In this document: one piece after another, positions 1 to 12,397 of the stretch
Position numbering within the stretch: position 1 is the stretch's first letter
How the letters are laid out: the number at the start of each line of letters is the position of its first letter
Assembly (NCBI GenBank): GCA_944472155.2
Contig: OX235279.1
Span: 134,698,920 to 134,762,919 of the forward strand
Length of the DNA: 64,000 nt
From: Trichobilharzia szidati
Taxonomy: Eukaryota > Platyhelminthes > Trematoda > Strigeidida > Schistosomatidae
Reading direction: 5' to 3'
Translations under genes and position numbers: made by a program
Notes under the pieces: generated by a model
Told to the model about the DNA's origin: nothing
Databases searched by the model: none
Seen by the model: the letters and a program-made list of their open reading frames with translations, nothing else

Positions 1-46
1 ATACGATTCCAAACGAAAACCGTCAACAAATTTAGTCCAATTTAAA

Positions 47-1036
47 TTAAGGGATTGAATGAGCATATTTGAAACACACAGCTCCGGCTATTCTATGATT
101 AGAGCAATGACTTCTGTTGCGCGAAGACGTCAGAGACTTGTTGCACTCGGCGACTTCCTTTTCAACCTGTAAATGACTCAGAATGATAATTCCTATGTGA
201 TTTTGTGGTAAGGGCTGACAGAGTACTCACTAGTGAATAACTAAATAATAATTATGACTGTGTTAATTTGTAGGACGTTTTTCTCTGTATTGGTGTGATG
301 AGCATGACTTTATTATTTGACAGTGATAAACAATCATATAACTATTAATTAATTAGCATGTTTAGTTGACTGGAGAAGATATCCTTTAATCATTTACAGA
401 TAAAGAGCATTAAAGTTGAAAAAGTGAAAGACATCCTGTTTCCGTCGACAAACCTAGTTATCATATGTTGGAATTTTCGGATTATGAATTACTTAAAGTT
501 AGGTTTCATTTTAGATAGAGATCTTTCAGAACAGTATTCCGTATCATAAAGCTGATATCAGATGGTTCTCGCTGAGATATTACGGTTCACAACTGACATT
601 AATTCAGAGAGCATTCTCTAGCTTTGTGACCACATTAAAAACTTGACTGATAAGTTCTAGTCAGCACTAAAACTAAGAACTGGAAACATTACACTGCCAA
701 CACCCTAGTGGTCAATCAATTTAATATCAAAGAATACTGAACAGTTAGTTGTAGTATTCACGTTTGCGGGATTTCCGCAATATCACAAGGTAGTGCTGCA
801 CTAATGAAGTTCACTTACAGATTTAACTTCTCATCTTCCGAATAAAGCAGAAGGAAAAAAAACATGGGAAAAGAAAGATTTACCTTTACAACACCAAGTG
901 GGTCAACAAATCCTGGTTTTCCTTGAAAATGTTTATTTCTATTATTCCAACTGCAGTGATGTAAGGCTGGATGAGGATATTTCGAAGTAATTTCACTTGA
1001 ATAATGTTGATCATGAGGCGTTGTACACTCCTTCAT
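47..1036 (-). CDS. Small two-exon gene model, unknown protein (about 90 aa)
   Basis: I do not recognise the product. Exon 1 (1036 down to 884) opens with ATG and encodes 51 residues, rich in His, Pro and Tyr, ending FVDPLGVVK directly before a GTAAAT donor. A matching acceptor (TTTACAG) lies 717 bp downstream on the same strand, and exon 2 (166 down to 47) continues in phase 0 for 39 codons to a TAA. Exon 2 is Cys/Ser/Arg/His-containing and visibly more GC-rich than its surroundings. No signal peptide or membrane segment is apparent. The exon junction phases agree and both exons are open, but there is no homology support, and an extra exon inside the intron cannot be excluded. The window edge is 46 bp past the stop, so no polyadenylation signal can be judged. 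Confidence 0.42.
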
Positions 1037-1962
1037 AGTGAAAAAAGTATTATACTTTTGATGAGGCTGTATATATATTCAGAAAGGTTAGTCAATATTT
1101 CTTAAACTGTTATTTTAAATAATAAATCGATTTATTAATTACTGCATGAGTTACAGTTAAGTAGTGTATGATTTTAGAAACCACATTTTAACAGGTTCCA
1201 GATACAGTAAAGATACATAAGTGTATATACTTAGATGTGGTTCTCAGCACGGAAATATTTTTAGACGACATTTGGTAAAAGGGATTTTAGCTAATGAAAG
1301 AAACAACAGCGTGAACATACTGTACAACACTAACCAAGTTGCATACATATTTTATTTAACTTATTGAGAGGTTACGTGAATGTCCAAGTGGATTAATACA
1401 TGGGTAAAATGATAACAAAATGCACCTAACAACTTGACGAAATACTGAACACAACTGTTACCCCCAAACACTTTTCATCTTTTTAAGCCAGGAAAACGTC
1501 AGAAGAAAAGTATTAATCTATGTCACTGAGAACAACTTTCTTGTATATATATATATATATATATATATAGGATATGGAGGCTTTTCTAAAATGTTTTGGT
1601 CTAGCTCTCAGTCAACATCGTCTTGAACAGAAATTACATAGGCTCTTACCTGCATTTTTGATTCCAGCCGCGGAATATAGAGATTATCCAATAAGTCACC
1701 TTGCCAAAATTCTTGCTTCTTGTTGTCTAGCTTCTCATATAAAACTCCTTTACGGTTCAAGAGTATGATTTTAGTCTACCCGTCTACATTTAATTTATAT
1801 AGGAGATTTCTTTTCGTTCATACTATTTGTTCAAGTGCTCGTCTTGGAGGTGAATAAAGAAAACCACGTAAATACACCTGCTAGTGCACTTTGAAGACTT
1901 GACGATTGATACCATGTGAAATCTGAACTAGCGTTCAGTTTGCATATTCCAGAACCTCTGCT
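1037..1962. other. Intergenic, AT microsatellite
   Basis: No coding exon is convincing here. A (TA)n run lies at about 1544-1569. The 64-codon open frame just after it has no splice or homology support. Confidence 0.6.
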
Positions 1963-2263
1963 TTATTCGCTTAATATAAGTTGTATCAAGTCAACTGGAT
2001 TCTGTATAATGCGACTAGCAATATCAGCTGCAGTAAATGTGGGGAGCTGACTTAGTTTAATCAAGACTATATCAAAATTGTGCAACATCTCCATGCTCAG
2101 GGGTCGTGATAATTCATCTAACTGACAAAATAGAGGAGTGTGCACGTTATACGCACGTGACGTAACAGCTAAACTTGTAGACGATTACCATTATCTGAGA
2201 GCAAATCACCTTGGATCGAAATATAGAAACAGAGATATCCAGCAAATATAGGAAGTATGTCAT
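1963..2263 (-). CDS. Candidate two-exon small gene or gene 3' end
   Basis: The right-hand exon (2263-2210) starts with ATG and encodes 18 mostly hydrophobic residues before a GTGATT donor. An 88-bp intron ends in a pyrimidine-rich TTTTGTCAG acceptor. The last exon (2121-1963) runs 52 codons in phase 0 to TAA and reads like real protein, with alternating Leu/Ile and acidic/polar residues (for example FTAADIASRIIQNPVDLIQL). The total is 70 aa if this ATG is the start; the short exon may instead be internal to a longer gene. The product is not recognised. The gene lies immediately outside the outer edge of the left palindrome arm, so upstream exons, if any, would fall inside the arm. The last exon is better supported than the first. 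Confidence 0.35.
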
Positions 2264-5200
2264 CCGCTTCGAAAATTATTCATAAGCTCTCATACTACGC
2301 AGATTAGTGCCAAATTATGACTGTCACTCTCAACCTATTTTCCATATGAACAGACTAAATAGGAACGATAGTTAGACGTAATGATACTTAGAATTGACGT
2401 GCGTTGAATATCAAGGAATTCAAGTGAAAGAACAATCTGTATTTATTGCAAGTGGTTTACACGATTATGTCAGATGTAAGACATTTTTAAATATTTTCAA
2501 CCCAATCATAGTGACCATGTTGTGAAAATGTAAGGTATCAAGCAACAGGAGTATTTCTCCATGGATCAACTACACCAAAAGGCTAAATGTTTTCCAGTTC
2601 ACAGATGATAATTCGATTTATGTCGAAAAATTAACCATAGGTATTTCTCAAACATTCTGATATAACTGCATTTCAGAATTATGGTACACTGGATAGTTGA
2701 CGAACAATGTCTGTTGTTGTTATTGTTGTTGTTGATTTCCCCACTACAACCGATTGGCACCAACCATTTTCATGGCGGTTCTAATGAATTTTGGTCATTC
2801 TACTACATGTGAAGCCACTAAAATCCATCTGCTTCCCTCGATTTGTTCGTACTACACTACAAGGACACACTGGTGCGTGCTATTTTATTTTTTATTTTGA
2901 TTATATCATGAGTTCATAGCACATCTAAATATGATGAAAGACAATCTTTTAAAACTGGATAATAGTAAATCACAATACAAGCATATTTTCAACTCTAATC
3001 ACATCCACTCAATCATTCTCAGGTAAAATAAGAGATAATTACAATAAATATAACAAACAATACTTATTTCATTGAAACACGTCCCACCTGTGAACTGAAG
3101 GTGCTCTTAATATATAACGCTTTAGACACACAAATAAAAAGTCTTTATATAACTTCAGTGAGTATAGTTTAAGCTTTAATGCAGTCAACCCCATGCAACA
3201 GTGACAAGATAATGGATGATTATTAAGCTATCTTTGTGATCATGATGCTGAAAGAGATACCAGTTGAACATTTTGAGTACGTGTGAGAGAAGTAATTTGA
3301 CTAATCACGCGTTACGCTTCTGAGTATTAGAAAATGAACTGTATTAGGTAATTAAAGGAGACAAAAATGATCAGGCTCCATTTAAATGTAAGTTCGAAAA
3401 CAAATTACAGAATGTCTGATATTTTTATGTTAGGAACACGTTGAAACGTTGAGGTCGGAAGTGAAATTTCGCAGCGGGGATACAATCGACGGCGGTTGTC
3501 GAGATAGCGGTCAATGCTGATTGACATCGAGTTCAAAGGAGATGTCACGATAGTTAGGAGAACCTCACCATAATTCGCAGTGCATATGTGATGAATGAGA
3601 GAAATTAGTGAGATTGAAGATGTCAAATAGTTTACACTTCCATACAGAACTGAATACTTTCGAGTATCACTGACTCCCTAACAGTCAATATCGAATGACG
3701 CTGTTAAAACACCATGATTCCTATACACCACACGAAACTTTCATTCAGACATGAAAATCAGTGTGGTATTCTTAACAACAGTTAACATCTATCCATGCAT
3801 GTGGTATCTATCCTAAGACGTGAATGACATTTGTCTTGTGAGTCATTCATCATGTGCGTTGAGATATTTGTCTCTGAGACCTCGTACACATGCACAAATG
3901 AAATGTCACGTTTCCATCAACTTCATGCACTGTGACATTTAGGTCTCATGTAATACTGATGAACAAGTCATTCTTTCACCAGTTCAATGACCACTATATA
4001 GGTCAAGTCAATTGCACTCCATGGAACGTGTCGACTACAAGAGACACACAATAAGCATCCACCATTCTAACCATTATCCAGTCACCAATATTTGAATATG
4101 CCCCACATCTTGTTGTCTTCACTCACAAATCGTTCAATTCAAAACAAACTACGTGTCAAACACAAGCACCCATCGTTCTAATCGTCATACAAACATTACT
4201 TATGTTACTCAAAGTAATCAGAACATTGACAAAATGATGTGAACTGGGAGTTGCATTAGCAGCTGAGACACTAAACTTCACTACGTGTTCTTTCATCGCA
4301 CTCAGTGTTCAAGTATCCGCTAAAACCACAACAATAGTGAACGCCATTACACGCATGTATGATCGTTAGGCAAAAATAATAAATGTCCTGTCAGTCGATC
4401 CCCATCTAATACGAGATATTTAATCTTGTGAACTCATACTCATACACCCCTTAAACGTCGAACTCGTTGACTGAAAGTTAAATGCTGAACACGCCATGCT
4501 TCATTTCAACGCATTCGATGTTGAACAGCCTTCAAATCAATCACAATATTCATCATTATGGAGTTACAAAGAGAGTTATACAGACTTAATCAATCCAACT
4601 GAGTCATTCAGTCGAGCATAGTAAGACCGTGAAATAAACTTTTTTCACAGCCATGACAGTAAATGTCATTTCGAGTCGATCAACGTGTGCCACAGGACCT
4701 ACATTTCATATTTCTTGATAAACACCAGTAATGTTTAAATAGAATTTCGAGGAAACTGGAACAAAGTACACATAGATCCAAACATTTTGTACCTCATCCA
4801 GTGCATTATATGACCGTATTAATTGGCCTTCATTAGCATGTTTAACATCGCCAAAGATTACCTCTGGCCCACACACACCTACCGCGCGTTATTTTCAGTA
4901 AAATCTAAATAATTACTGATGTGATAGTATCACACAGCCCAATATTACATGACTGGATAAGAAGTGAATGTTTTCAAGTCAATAGTTTACTTGAGAAAAT
5001 GTTGTAAGATAGTAGTTTACCTGGTGTATCAAATATAAAGGACGTTTACAAATCAGCAGAAATTTCTTAACCAAAATCATTATACTTTTTCTTTTCATAA
5101 TCAATGGATTATATACCGAGACGTCCTGTTTTACAAACTACTGGTGCCTGTACATATCCTGGAAGATGTGATTAGCGTGCACGCAGTTAGCAAGAATGTC

Positions 5201-6728
5201 ATGCAGTGGAACGCATCCATTGAATTCTGTACAATTTTTTTCTTACCTACTTCAGAATCCTTGGAGAGAATATATTGCACGAACTAAAATATGCTTCCCT
5301 TACCCTTTCCATTCCCGTGTAATTTCAACACTCTTGTCTTTCTACGTTCATTTTGACAATAATTTACTCATTGACTATCTTGTTTGTCTCATCACACAAC
5401 TCCTTGTTTATAGCTGCTCACATCTAATTAAACTTCCATTCTATTTTTATTGATACCCATCAGTCATTGCAAACTTGTATTTGGTCTGTGCTAATATGTG
5501 TTTTAAACGAAACTTGTCTGAACATAAACATGCATGAAATCGTATGTAGTTACGATTGTTTCAGGTCTAATGAATGAAAACAATTGTTGAAACTAGGTCA
5601 TACATATAGAAATAAATAAAATATTTGACTGACACGTCTGACTACATGTGGCATGGGTTTCGTCAAAATATAGTATTAAAACAACCAATCATACACGAAT
5701 AAGTGCTCATAATTCCTCTTGCACTGAAATTGAAAGTCAAAAGATATGGTTCTGGTAGCACATTTTTCACACACTTCCAGTACTAGCGCTGCACATACTG
5801 ATTGATATAGACTACTGTTTTGAAAAACATCGCCACAGTGTTCCACCTTTTGCAGTAGATTTTCAACATCCCTTCAGTGTAACACAAATAACCTAGTCTC
5901 TGTTCTCGGTAGTTACTTTGCAACTGCTCAGTCGTCAAACAAACGACAGAATGAAACGAAAACTGAAACACTCATACATGCAAGTGGTATAAATCAGCCA
6001 ATAGACAGCTCTCATTTCTCTGTAATGTTAGTTAGTTGTCAAAGCACCTAAAATACACCTGACTAATAAGTAAGAATAAACATCACAACTGTATCTACAA
6101 TATTTGGTCAATTATTCTAGTGGTGTTCTTTGTATGAAAATGCAGTGGTTATCGAAAATATCAGCTTCAAAACACGTCATCCAATAATCTCAAAATAACA
6201 CATTAATTAACCGATAGAATTCCATACTACGACGTGATCAATCAACATCACCATCTCCAATAGTCCACTCTTCGTTAGGCATCAATTTCGTCGGCAGTAG
6301 GTTCGTTGTGAAGGTCTCCCTGCTAGAAACGGTGTTGACAGTAATACAGTAGTCAAAATCACTCAACAATATCATGTAGCTCATCTATTCAAAACACCAA
6401 CATCATGACTGTTCTTGATTAATAACTCTGAGTGAAAGTATATGTCTCATTGACCCGATATCTACTCGGATGCTTGCAGACCATTTGTTGTGTAAATGAT
6501 CATTCCCTATTGAAAAGGATGTACGACGACCGTTCCAATTGATAAGTCAACATCTCTAACTGATATATCATATGACGGAGGATCTAATGCGCAAACTCGA
6601 CCCAACGCAAAATTGATAAGTTTACAGCATACACATATAACTGTTGAGATATGACCTCAGTGAAAGTATTCCATAGACTAGAATATATCGCTCGAATTCA
6701 AAAAAATGTTCTAATAATATATGTATTG

Positions 6729-6817
6729 TTATTTAGCAGAAACATTTTCCTCATCATCCTCTGTCACTCATATACAATATCTCACTTTACCGTGCAAGGG
6801 TGTCACATCCAATTCCA
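6729..6817 (-). other. Candidate terminal exon pair with a 30-nt intron (arm A copy)
   Basis: This mirrors 15249-15337. A 27-nt exon follows a good TCCACAG acceptor; a 30-nt GT...AG intron comes next, then an acidic ten-codon segment to TAA. Such tiny introns and exons are known in schistosome genes, but there is no upstream gene model to attach it to. Confidence 0.2.
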
Positions 6818-7728
6818 CTGTGGACGAAGTCAAAATATTAGAGTAACCCCTGGCATTAGTCAAATAAGTGTCCACTTAGACTCGATTTTGTAGCACACTT
6901 ACAATCATCAGCACTATCGCTATGAATACTAGATCAACTAGTAGTAAAATAATGCCACTACTGAAATTAACACATTTGAAGCTTCCGCTAATTCTACTGT
7001 AATGGGCAACAGACTGGATTTGGAAGCAGAATTACTTGTTTGGCAAGATGATGAACAGTGGTCGCAAAATATAAAAATTCCCCATTGAAGCTTCGATTTG
7101 TACAAATTATTCATATTCTACATTTTCGCCTTCACAGCATACTTTTCATAGCACTTCAGCTCTCCTCTATGCAACTTAATCCATTGCTTCATTATTCGAG
7201 ATTCTCACAGAAGCCGTTAAAAATATACTACTTGGAAACTCTTGCCAGTAGCACGCGCCACACTACTAACAGTTACATTACCGCAACTAACACTAATATT
7301 AGCATCACTCCTATCCAATACTCACATCTTTCAGAATGGTTATTCAATACCGTTATTCTATAAAAGAGTATTACTAATTAAACAACTCAAAATCTACGCG
7401 TGTACAACAAAAAAGTCACAGTTAGGGTGGTCATCAAACTAATACAAAACACGCATTAAACGCTTTCACTTATCAGATATTTATGACATAGGCATCAATT
7501 CCACACACCACTGAACAGTCGGATAAATTTAGCTAGCCTCTTCGGTTCAATGCAAGAGTCATTACTTACACATAGTTCTATTATTATTATTGCAACTATT
7601 TCAGATTGATGTTTTCTCCACATAACAAACAAGTTTCTACCTCTCGAATTATCGCACAATTATGAAGCAGCAAAAAGAAACCAAATAAAGTTCCATAATT
7701 ATCTTTAAAAAAATTACTGGGTAGTGTT

Positions 7729-7734
7729 TTTATT
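7729..7734 (-). terminator. Globin copy A polyadenylation signal
   Basis: AATAAA on the minus strand, about 125 bp after the globin stop codon. It mirrors the signal in arm B. Confidence 0.6.
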
Positions 7735-7859
7735 GTTCCATACTGAGCAGTTTAAGGTAATCAGCAACTGAGTAATTTTAAGACCATCCTGTACAAATTC
7801 ATTCATTGTCAGTTCCGATGGATCGCATTCATTTTATAAAAAGTTTGACTATCGCTTGT

Positions 7860-8958
7860 CTATATCTGAGTACCGATTGCCGGAAATACGTATTTCAAAA
7901 TTTTCCTCATTGTTTCCTTGTTCTCCGGATCTTCCAAATAGTAGTCAAAAATGTCTAAAAATATCGGCAGCGAATTCTAAAATATAGAATGAAACAAAAG
8001 GAAGGTAACTGTGTGAGAAACACCATAAGGAGTTCGTGCTAATTTTATATAACACCCAATATATGGTATCCTGCTGCCTACATTTCTCTACTGAAGAAAA
8101 GTAATATTTTGTTGATGAAAGAGTAATTTCGGAATAATTCTGCTTCGTGTGATTGACACCAAGGAATTTGCATAGACTAATAATAAGTTCATCTAGGAAG
8201 ATGGCTGAGTTCATATCAAAGGTTAAAAAAACATTGGCAAGCAAGAAACCAACCATAATCTGGAATTAATTTAACTATCATTATAATGAAACAAACATAA
8301 AACAGCTTCCCATTGGAATTTGAGACACTTTGGAGACTTGCACGTTATTCTTTCTTCCTTAAATCATTCAGGAACCGATAGAACTTATCCTGGCTACACT
8401 TACCTCTGTTTACTCTCACAATCCCCTAGGAAAAGTGAGTGTAATATTATGCCCTCCTATACGAAGCCAATCTGCCTTATTTCATGCACTAATCAAGATA
8501 ATAATATCAGAGAAAATCAGACTGAAGTTGCACTCCAAGAATAGATATATGGTGAAAAGCTGCTTGACAAAACTCACCTTGAAGGTTTCTTCCGATACCT
8601 GACGAGTTCGGTGTAGGACAGCTTCATTCAAACACAGCTTGTCCAATTCATTCTTATTAGCTGCTGCTTGCAATATTGGCACAAGTGCGTCAATCAGGGT
8701 CCTTGCGTAATATTTAATTCCTTCTGATTGCGCAAAGTTGCTTTCATCGAGACCTTGAAGTCTTGAGAATTTGGGAATATATTCAGGTTTAGCTTTCAAA
8801 AACCTGAGATTTAGTGAGAACAAATATTCTTCCTGCGTTTCACACACTTACCATCCATACACCTTCAAGCCAAGTCCTACACGGTGTTCTTCTGTATCTA
8901 CATGAGGTCCCAGTTCGCTAATTAACCGATCAACTTGGGATTGAGTGACACCGGTCAT
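7860..8958 (-). CDS. Trematode globin (myoglobin/haemoglobin), copy A
   Basis: An oxygen-binding haem protein of 149 residues in three exons: 8958-8852, 8803-8578 and 7976-7860. Introns are 48 bp and 601 bp, all GT-AG. The protein aligns without gaps over most of its length with digenean globins such as that of Paramphistomum: Tyr34 matches Tyr B10, Tyr68 matches the distal Tyr E7, His100 matches the proximal His F8, and Phe48 the CD1 Phe. Tyr at both distal positions is the trematode hallmark and in the family goes with very high oxygen affinity. There is no signal peptide, so an intracellular role is likely. The coding sequence is identical to copy B at 13108-14206; the only difference seen in the overlapping frame lies in intron 2. 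Copies A and B are divergent, with starts 4.15 kb apart. The ATG chosen gives the usual family length. Confidence 0.93.
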
Positions 8959-9016
8959 AATAATAAGCTGTTTGTATGATGAGATACTACTTGCTATGTG
9001 AAGAATGTCACACCCG

Positions 9017-9025
9017 TATATATAT
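9017..9025 (-). promoter_or_regulatory. TATA box, globin copy A
   Basis: TATATATA-type box about 60 bp upstream of the globin ATG, preceded by TTATCAG. The spacing would give a 5' leader of roughly 25-30 nt. It mirrors the box at 13041-13049. Confidence 0.5.
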
Positions 9026-9671
9026 CTGATAAGTGAACTGAGAAAACCAATTAAAACAATCTACGCTCATTCAATTGTCATTGATAGACGTAGTCACACA
9101 CAGATTAGCAAATAAAGCAATGACATATTTTATGCTCCAATTGCATTGGTTGATAAACTTTGAAATCTTGAGGGAACACGTTCTAATATCTGAAAGCATG
9201 ACCGAAGAATCCTGCTCAGAACTAAATGCACTGAATTCACTTCATCTAAGCGCAAGATGAAGTTTCGAATGGCTGTCTTCAGAATTTCAACGTTCAGTAT
9301 TGTTCACGATTCGTTTACTACTGAGACTGTTAGTATTTGACACCACCAGACTCATATGGAAATTTGGTTTTCATTGTATTCGATATGGTAGTAGCCATAA
9401 CACTGTAGAGAACTGATACCAGATATAGGTCAAATGGTGACTTTGTGCAGCACTTAGAACAGGTTGCTATTAAAATTGTGAGCGCTTGAAAATGGAATAG
9501 TGTTTACAAGAATAACAGGTTCAAAGTATGTACGAAGTGATTGTTTTGAAGTTAGGAATTTTTAAAGCAAAATGAAGACGAAGGATCATTCTACAAAGAG
9601 TCAAAAATACGCTTAAGACTAAGGTGATGAAAGGATTTCGTAAACGACTTCTGTAGGTAGAGTTCATCATC

Positions 9672-9848
9672 TGTGGCACAGCGGTTAGGACTCTCGCCGA
9701 GGATGCGCAATGTCCTGGGTTCAATCTCCCGCGGACGCACACACGATATCAATTGTCGGCCTGCAAAATTTGAGCTGCCGATTTCACATGCTGAAAATTC
9801 CATACTTGCACCAAAAATACGGTGTGGAATCAAGCTTTAATAGAAAAG
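9672..9848 (+). mobile_element. tRNA-derived SINE (subfamily with A-rich end)
   Basis: It begins with a tRNA-like head holding an A box (TGGCACAGCGG) and a diverged B box (GGTTCAATC), ending GCGGACGCA at 9739. A body of about 100 bp follows and closely matches the copy at 53619-53803 (shared CATGCTGAAA, AAAATACGGT and ATCAAGCT motifs). The copy starts within a few bases of the inner edge of the left palindrome arm and is absent from the right arm. No clear target-site duplication was found. Confidence 0.75.
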
Positions 9849-10419
9849 GTTATGACTAATTATGGATAATTTATCCAAATCAGGATGTTTCTAAAGGAAT
9901 TTCTATTTTGTGCAGAGAGCGATTCTCTTTCGATTTCCTCTTCTGTACACAATCTACAGACACTTGTGTGAAGACATTTGATAGTTTGTTTTTATATTCA
10001 TGTAACAAAGCAGTAATATTTGGTCAGTTGTCCATCGCATTTGGGTTTTTGTCAGATCGATTGGTCGGTGCCATCTTGAGAAATGAACATTCAACAAGGA
10101 AAGCCAACAATGTGACTTCGCTTCTGTTGTAAAACGAATTCATTAACAATTTTAATTTAAGCGACATTTGCATCGACAGAATTGAAAATATTCTGTGTAA
10201 ATACAATGAATAGCAACCAAAATAGGTGATCTGCAGAATGTTCTTGAGAGTCCAATCAGATCGTTTCTTATTTAGCATCTATTTTGCTAACGAGCTACTC
10301 TTAAGTGTCCTAATGTTCGTATTCATCTTAAATTACTCTGAGAATTGGCTTACGGTAAGCATAATGTTTGGATTCAGTTAGCTTTATGATTAATGTTGAG
10401 TAAAGCTGAGATTTGAAGT

Positions 10420-10530
10420 ATTAATGTATATGTAAAACTTGGGCACTGGGGTAGTAAGTAATTGCAAGTAATTCCATATTAGTTTGTTTATTAGATGTAT
10501 CACACAGTGAAACAGTATTATTTACTGGAT
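10420..10530 (-). repeat. Diverged tail-element copy, inverted, at the 5' side of PLE1
   Basis: A partial, decayed copy of the short tail element found at 21.6, 28.2, 54.1 and 57.5 kb. Recognisable pieces are AACTTGGGCACTG, a shortened ATTCCATA block and ATCACACAGTG. It is antisense to the PLE reverse transcriptase that begins right after it, the arrangement expected of PLE 5' ends with inverted terminal repeats. Confidence 0.6.
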
Positions 10531-11720
10531 ATCGATTTCATGGTGTCATTTGATGTAACCTCCTTGTTCACAGTGTTATTCCAATCAACGAAACTATTGA
10601 GATCATTTGTCAGTAGTCTGATCTTCTCCCACTACCATTGTCGGAATTCAAACGCCTACTGCTTATGTGTACCATAGATGTACAATTCCAGTTTGACAAC
10701 ACTCTTTACCGCCAAATTGATTGTGTAGGTATGGGCAGTCTACTTAGCCCTGTTTTAGCAGATATATTCATGTCCAACCTTGAAAGAACAAAGTTGAGGC
10801 ATGCAATTGACGAAACAACTTCTTACTGTCGATATATTTATGACACATTTGTGGTGTGGAACAATGAAAGTCATGCTTCACACTTACTAAGATTATTCAA
10901 TGATGCACACACCAATATTGAGTTTACTATGGAACATGAAAGTGACGGCATCACCATGAAACGCCTAGAAGACGGCAGTCTTCAGAAGTCAATTTATCGA
11001 AAGCCTACATGGAAAGGATAATACTTACATTTTAATAGCTTTTCTCCAAATAGCTTTAAACGCGGACTAGTCAAGACTCTGTGCTATAGAGCAAGGATAT
11101 AATGCCCTATAGAGAAATTAGAGAAAGAGTTAGAGTTTCTTGGAAAGATATTGAAGAGCAATGGGTACCCCAAAAGGTTCATCAACAGGTATGGAATATC
11201 TGAAGTTACAAATTTAAAACAAATCACAGTGGGTAAAAAACCAATCTACATTCAGCTTGATTATAAAGGTGAAACCATTGCAGCGGTGATCAACAGAAGG
11301 CTGAGTACATCACTAGCCATAGCCTGTCCTGCAGCTAAGCTCGTCCCCATCTATCGAACAACTTGCTCTTTGATGCAATCAAAAATCGATAGATATCCTT
11401 CTCATGTTAACTCCAACTGTATATACAAATTTACATGTATCTGCAGGAGCAGTTACATTGGAAGGACAGAAAGAGGGGCATATCTACGATTTTTTGAACA
11501 TGTACCAAAAAGCTTACGTCTAAAGGCAACAAATGTTCCGAACAGTGATATCGGCAGGCATCACATCGACATGGGTCATGAGGTGGACATCGAAAAGTCG
11601 TTCAAAATTATCGATAGGCAAAAGAGCTCAATTCTCCTTAAGTTTGCTTAAGCCATTTCCATCAAGCTCCTGAAACCTGATTTATGCGTCCAGAAAGAAG
11701 CGGTTATCAGTGTTTCTTTG
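10531..11720 (+). pseudogene. Penelope-like element 1, 5'-truncated: reverse transcriptase and GIY-YIG endonuclease
   Basis: A dead PLE in the palindrome spacer. Reverse transcriptase motifs appear in order: SFDVTSLFT (about 10,548), GMGSLLSPVLADIFM (about 10,730) and the catalytic block CRYIYDTF (10828-10851), where the first Asp of the usual YVDD is Tyr. One frameshift (near 10,640-10,680) and stops near 11,020 and 11,100 break the frame. The 3' half (11151-11651) is open and encodes a Cys-rich linker followed by a GIY-YIG nuclease: YKFTC, then SYIGRTERG, and a later FFEH. The nuclease motif is better preserved than the polymerase. PLEs normally combine RT and GIY-YIG in one ORF of over 700 codons; here everything upstream of RT motif A is missing. 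The element contains the symmetry centre of the palindrome only by chance, since it is not itself palindromic. Confidence 0.88.
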
Positions 11721-11954
11721 CCCTGGTAACCGGATATATTTCATCTCTCTTTCATTTGAATGTTAAATGCTGAAAAGTTTCCTTTGTGTATGATTATTAT
11801 TGTTCGGAATAGTGTTTATTATTACATATGTATGTATATATTGTTACTGTGTGCATACAGTGATCGATTGATTTTTATTTAAAATGAACTCTGTGCAAGT
11901 ATGTTAAAATTGTTTTTGTAGATATATTTAATTATGTCATTGCCCTGTAAGCAG

Positions 11955-11974
11955 CTGACGAGAAGGCAACGAAA
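11955..11974 (+). other. Hammerhead-ribozyme-like core after PLE1
   Basis: CTGACGA (11955-11961) and CGAAA (11970-11974) match the two conserved hammerhead core boxes in order, separated by only 8 bases, so helix II would be one base pair. PLE terminal regions are known to carry minimal hammerheads. As read, this copy is probably inactive or coincidental. Confidence 0.25.
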
Positions 11975-12397
11975 TAAAAGATGGTACCACTTTATTCTGC
12001 TAAACCTGCAGTTCTTGCTTTGTTGAAATTCATTAAGGGAATAAAAGTATGTCATTTTAATATATTTTTGTAATAGATGGTGCATTCTATCATGCGTTTA
12101 ATCAGATAGATTTTCCCGGATTCTTACCAGAAAAGTCAGGTTTGGTAGGTAGAATATATGTACCAACCATATATTTCCTGTGGAGGATCAGATGCAACAA
12201 ATTCTAATATAGAGGGGTACAAGGCGAAATTCCGCAAAAAAGCCAGCAATAAACGAAGAAAGGATCATTGTCCTACACATCATTCGCGCTGAGACAGGAG
12301 TCTTACAAAATGACACATGCGTATGATTGAGGTTTTTGAGGTGTTTCTGGCTATCTCTTCGTGTTAAGATCACGTTCGCACTGCTGAAGATGAAAAC
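11975..12397. other. Rest of the palindrome spacer
   Basis: Probable PLE1 3' flank, then unassigned sequence. No exon or repeat is recognised here. Confidence 0.5.

Larger units (their letters stand above)
2345..9668 (+). repeat. Left arm of a 7.3-kb inverted repeat
   Basis: This segment is the reverse complement of 12398-19710. From about 5.2 to 9.67 kb paired positions add up to 22066 without any net gap (globin stop, globin start, inner edge). Further out the sum drifts to 22063 near 3.4 kb and 22054 near 2.4 kb, showing small indels, including a 9-bp difference in a TTG-type microsatellite near 2.71-2.74 kb. Point differences rise from almost none around the globin gene to a few percent at 2.4-4 kb. 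The outer end is set where matching fades, to within about 40 bp. Apart from the globin gene I see only weak exon candidates in it. Confidence 0.95.

Noticed and set aside
1544..1569. (TA)n run as a regulatory element
   Set aside because: Simple AT microsatellite; similar runs occur elsewhere (for example at 61139).
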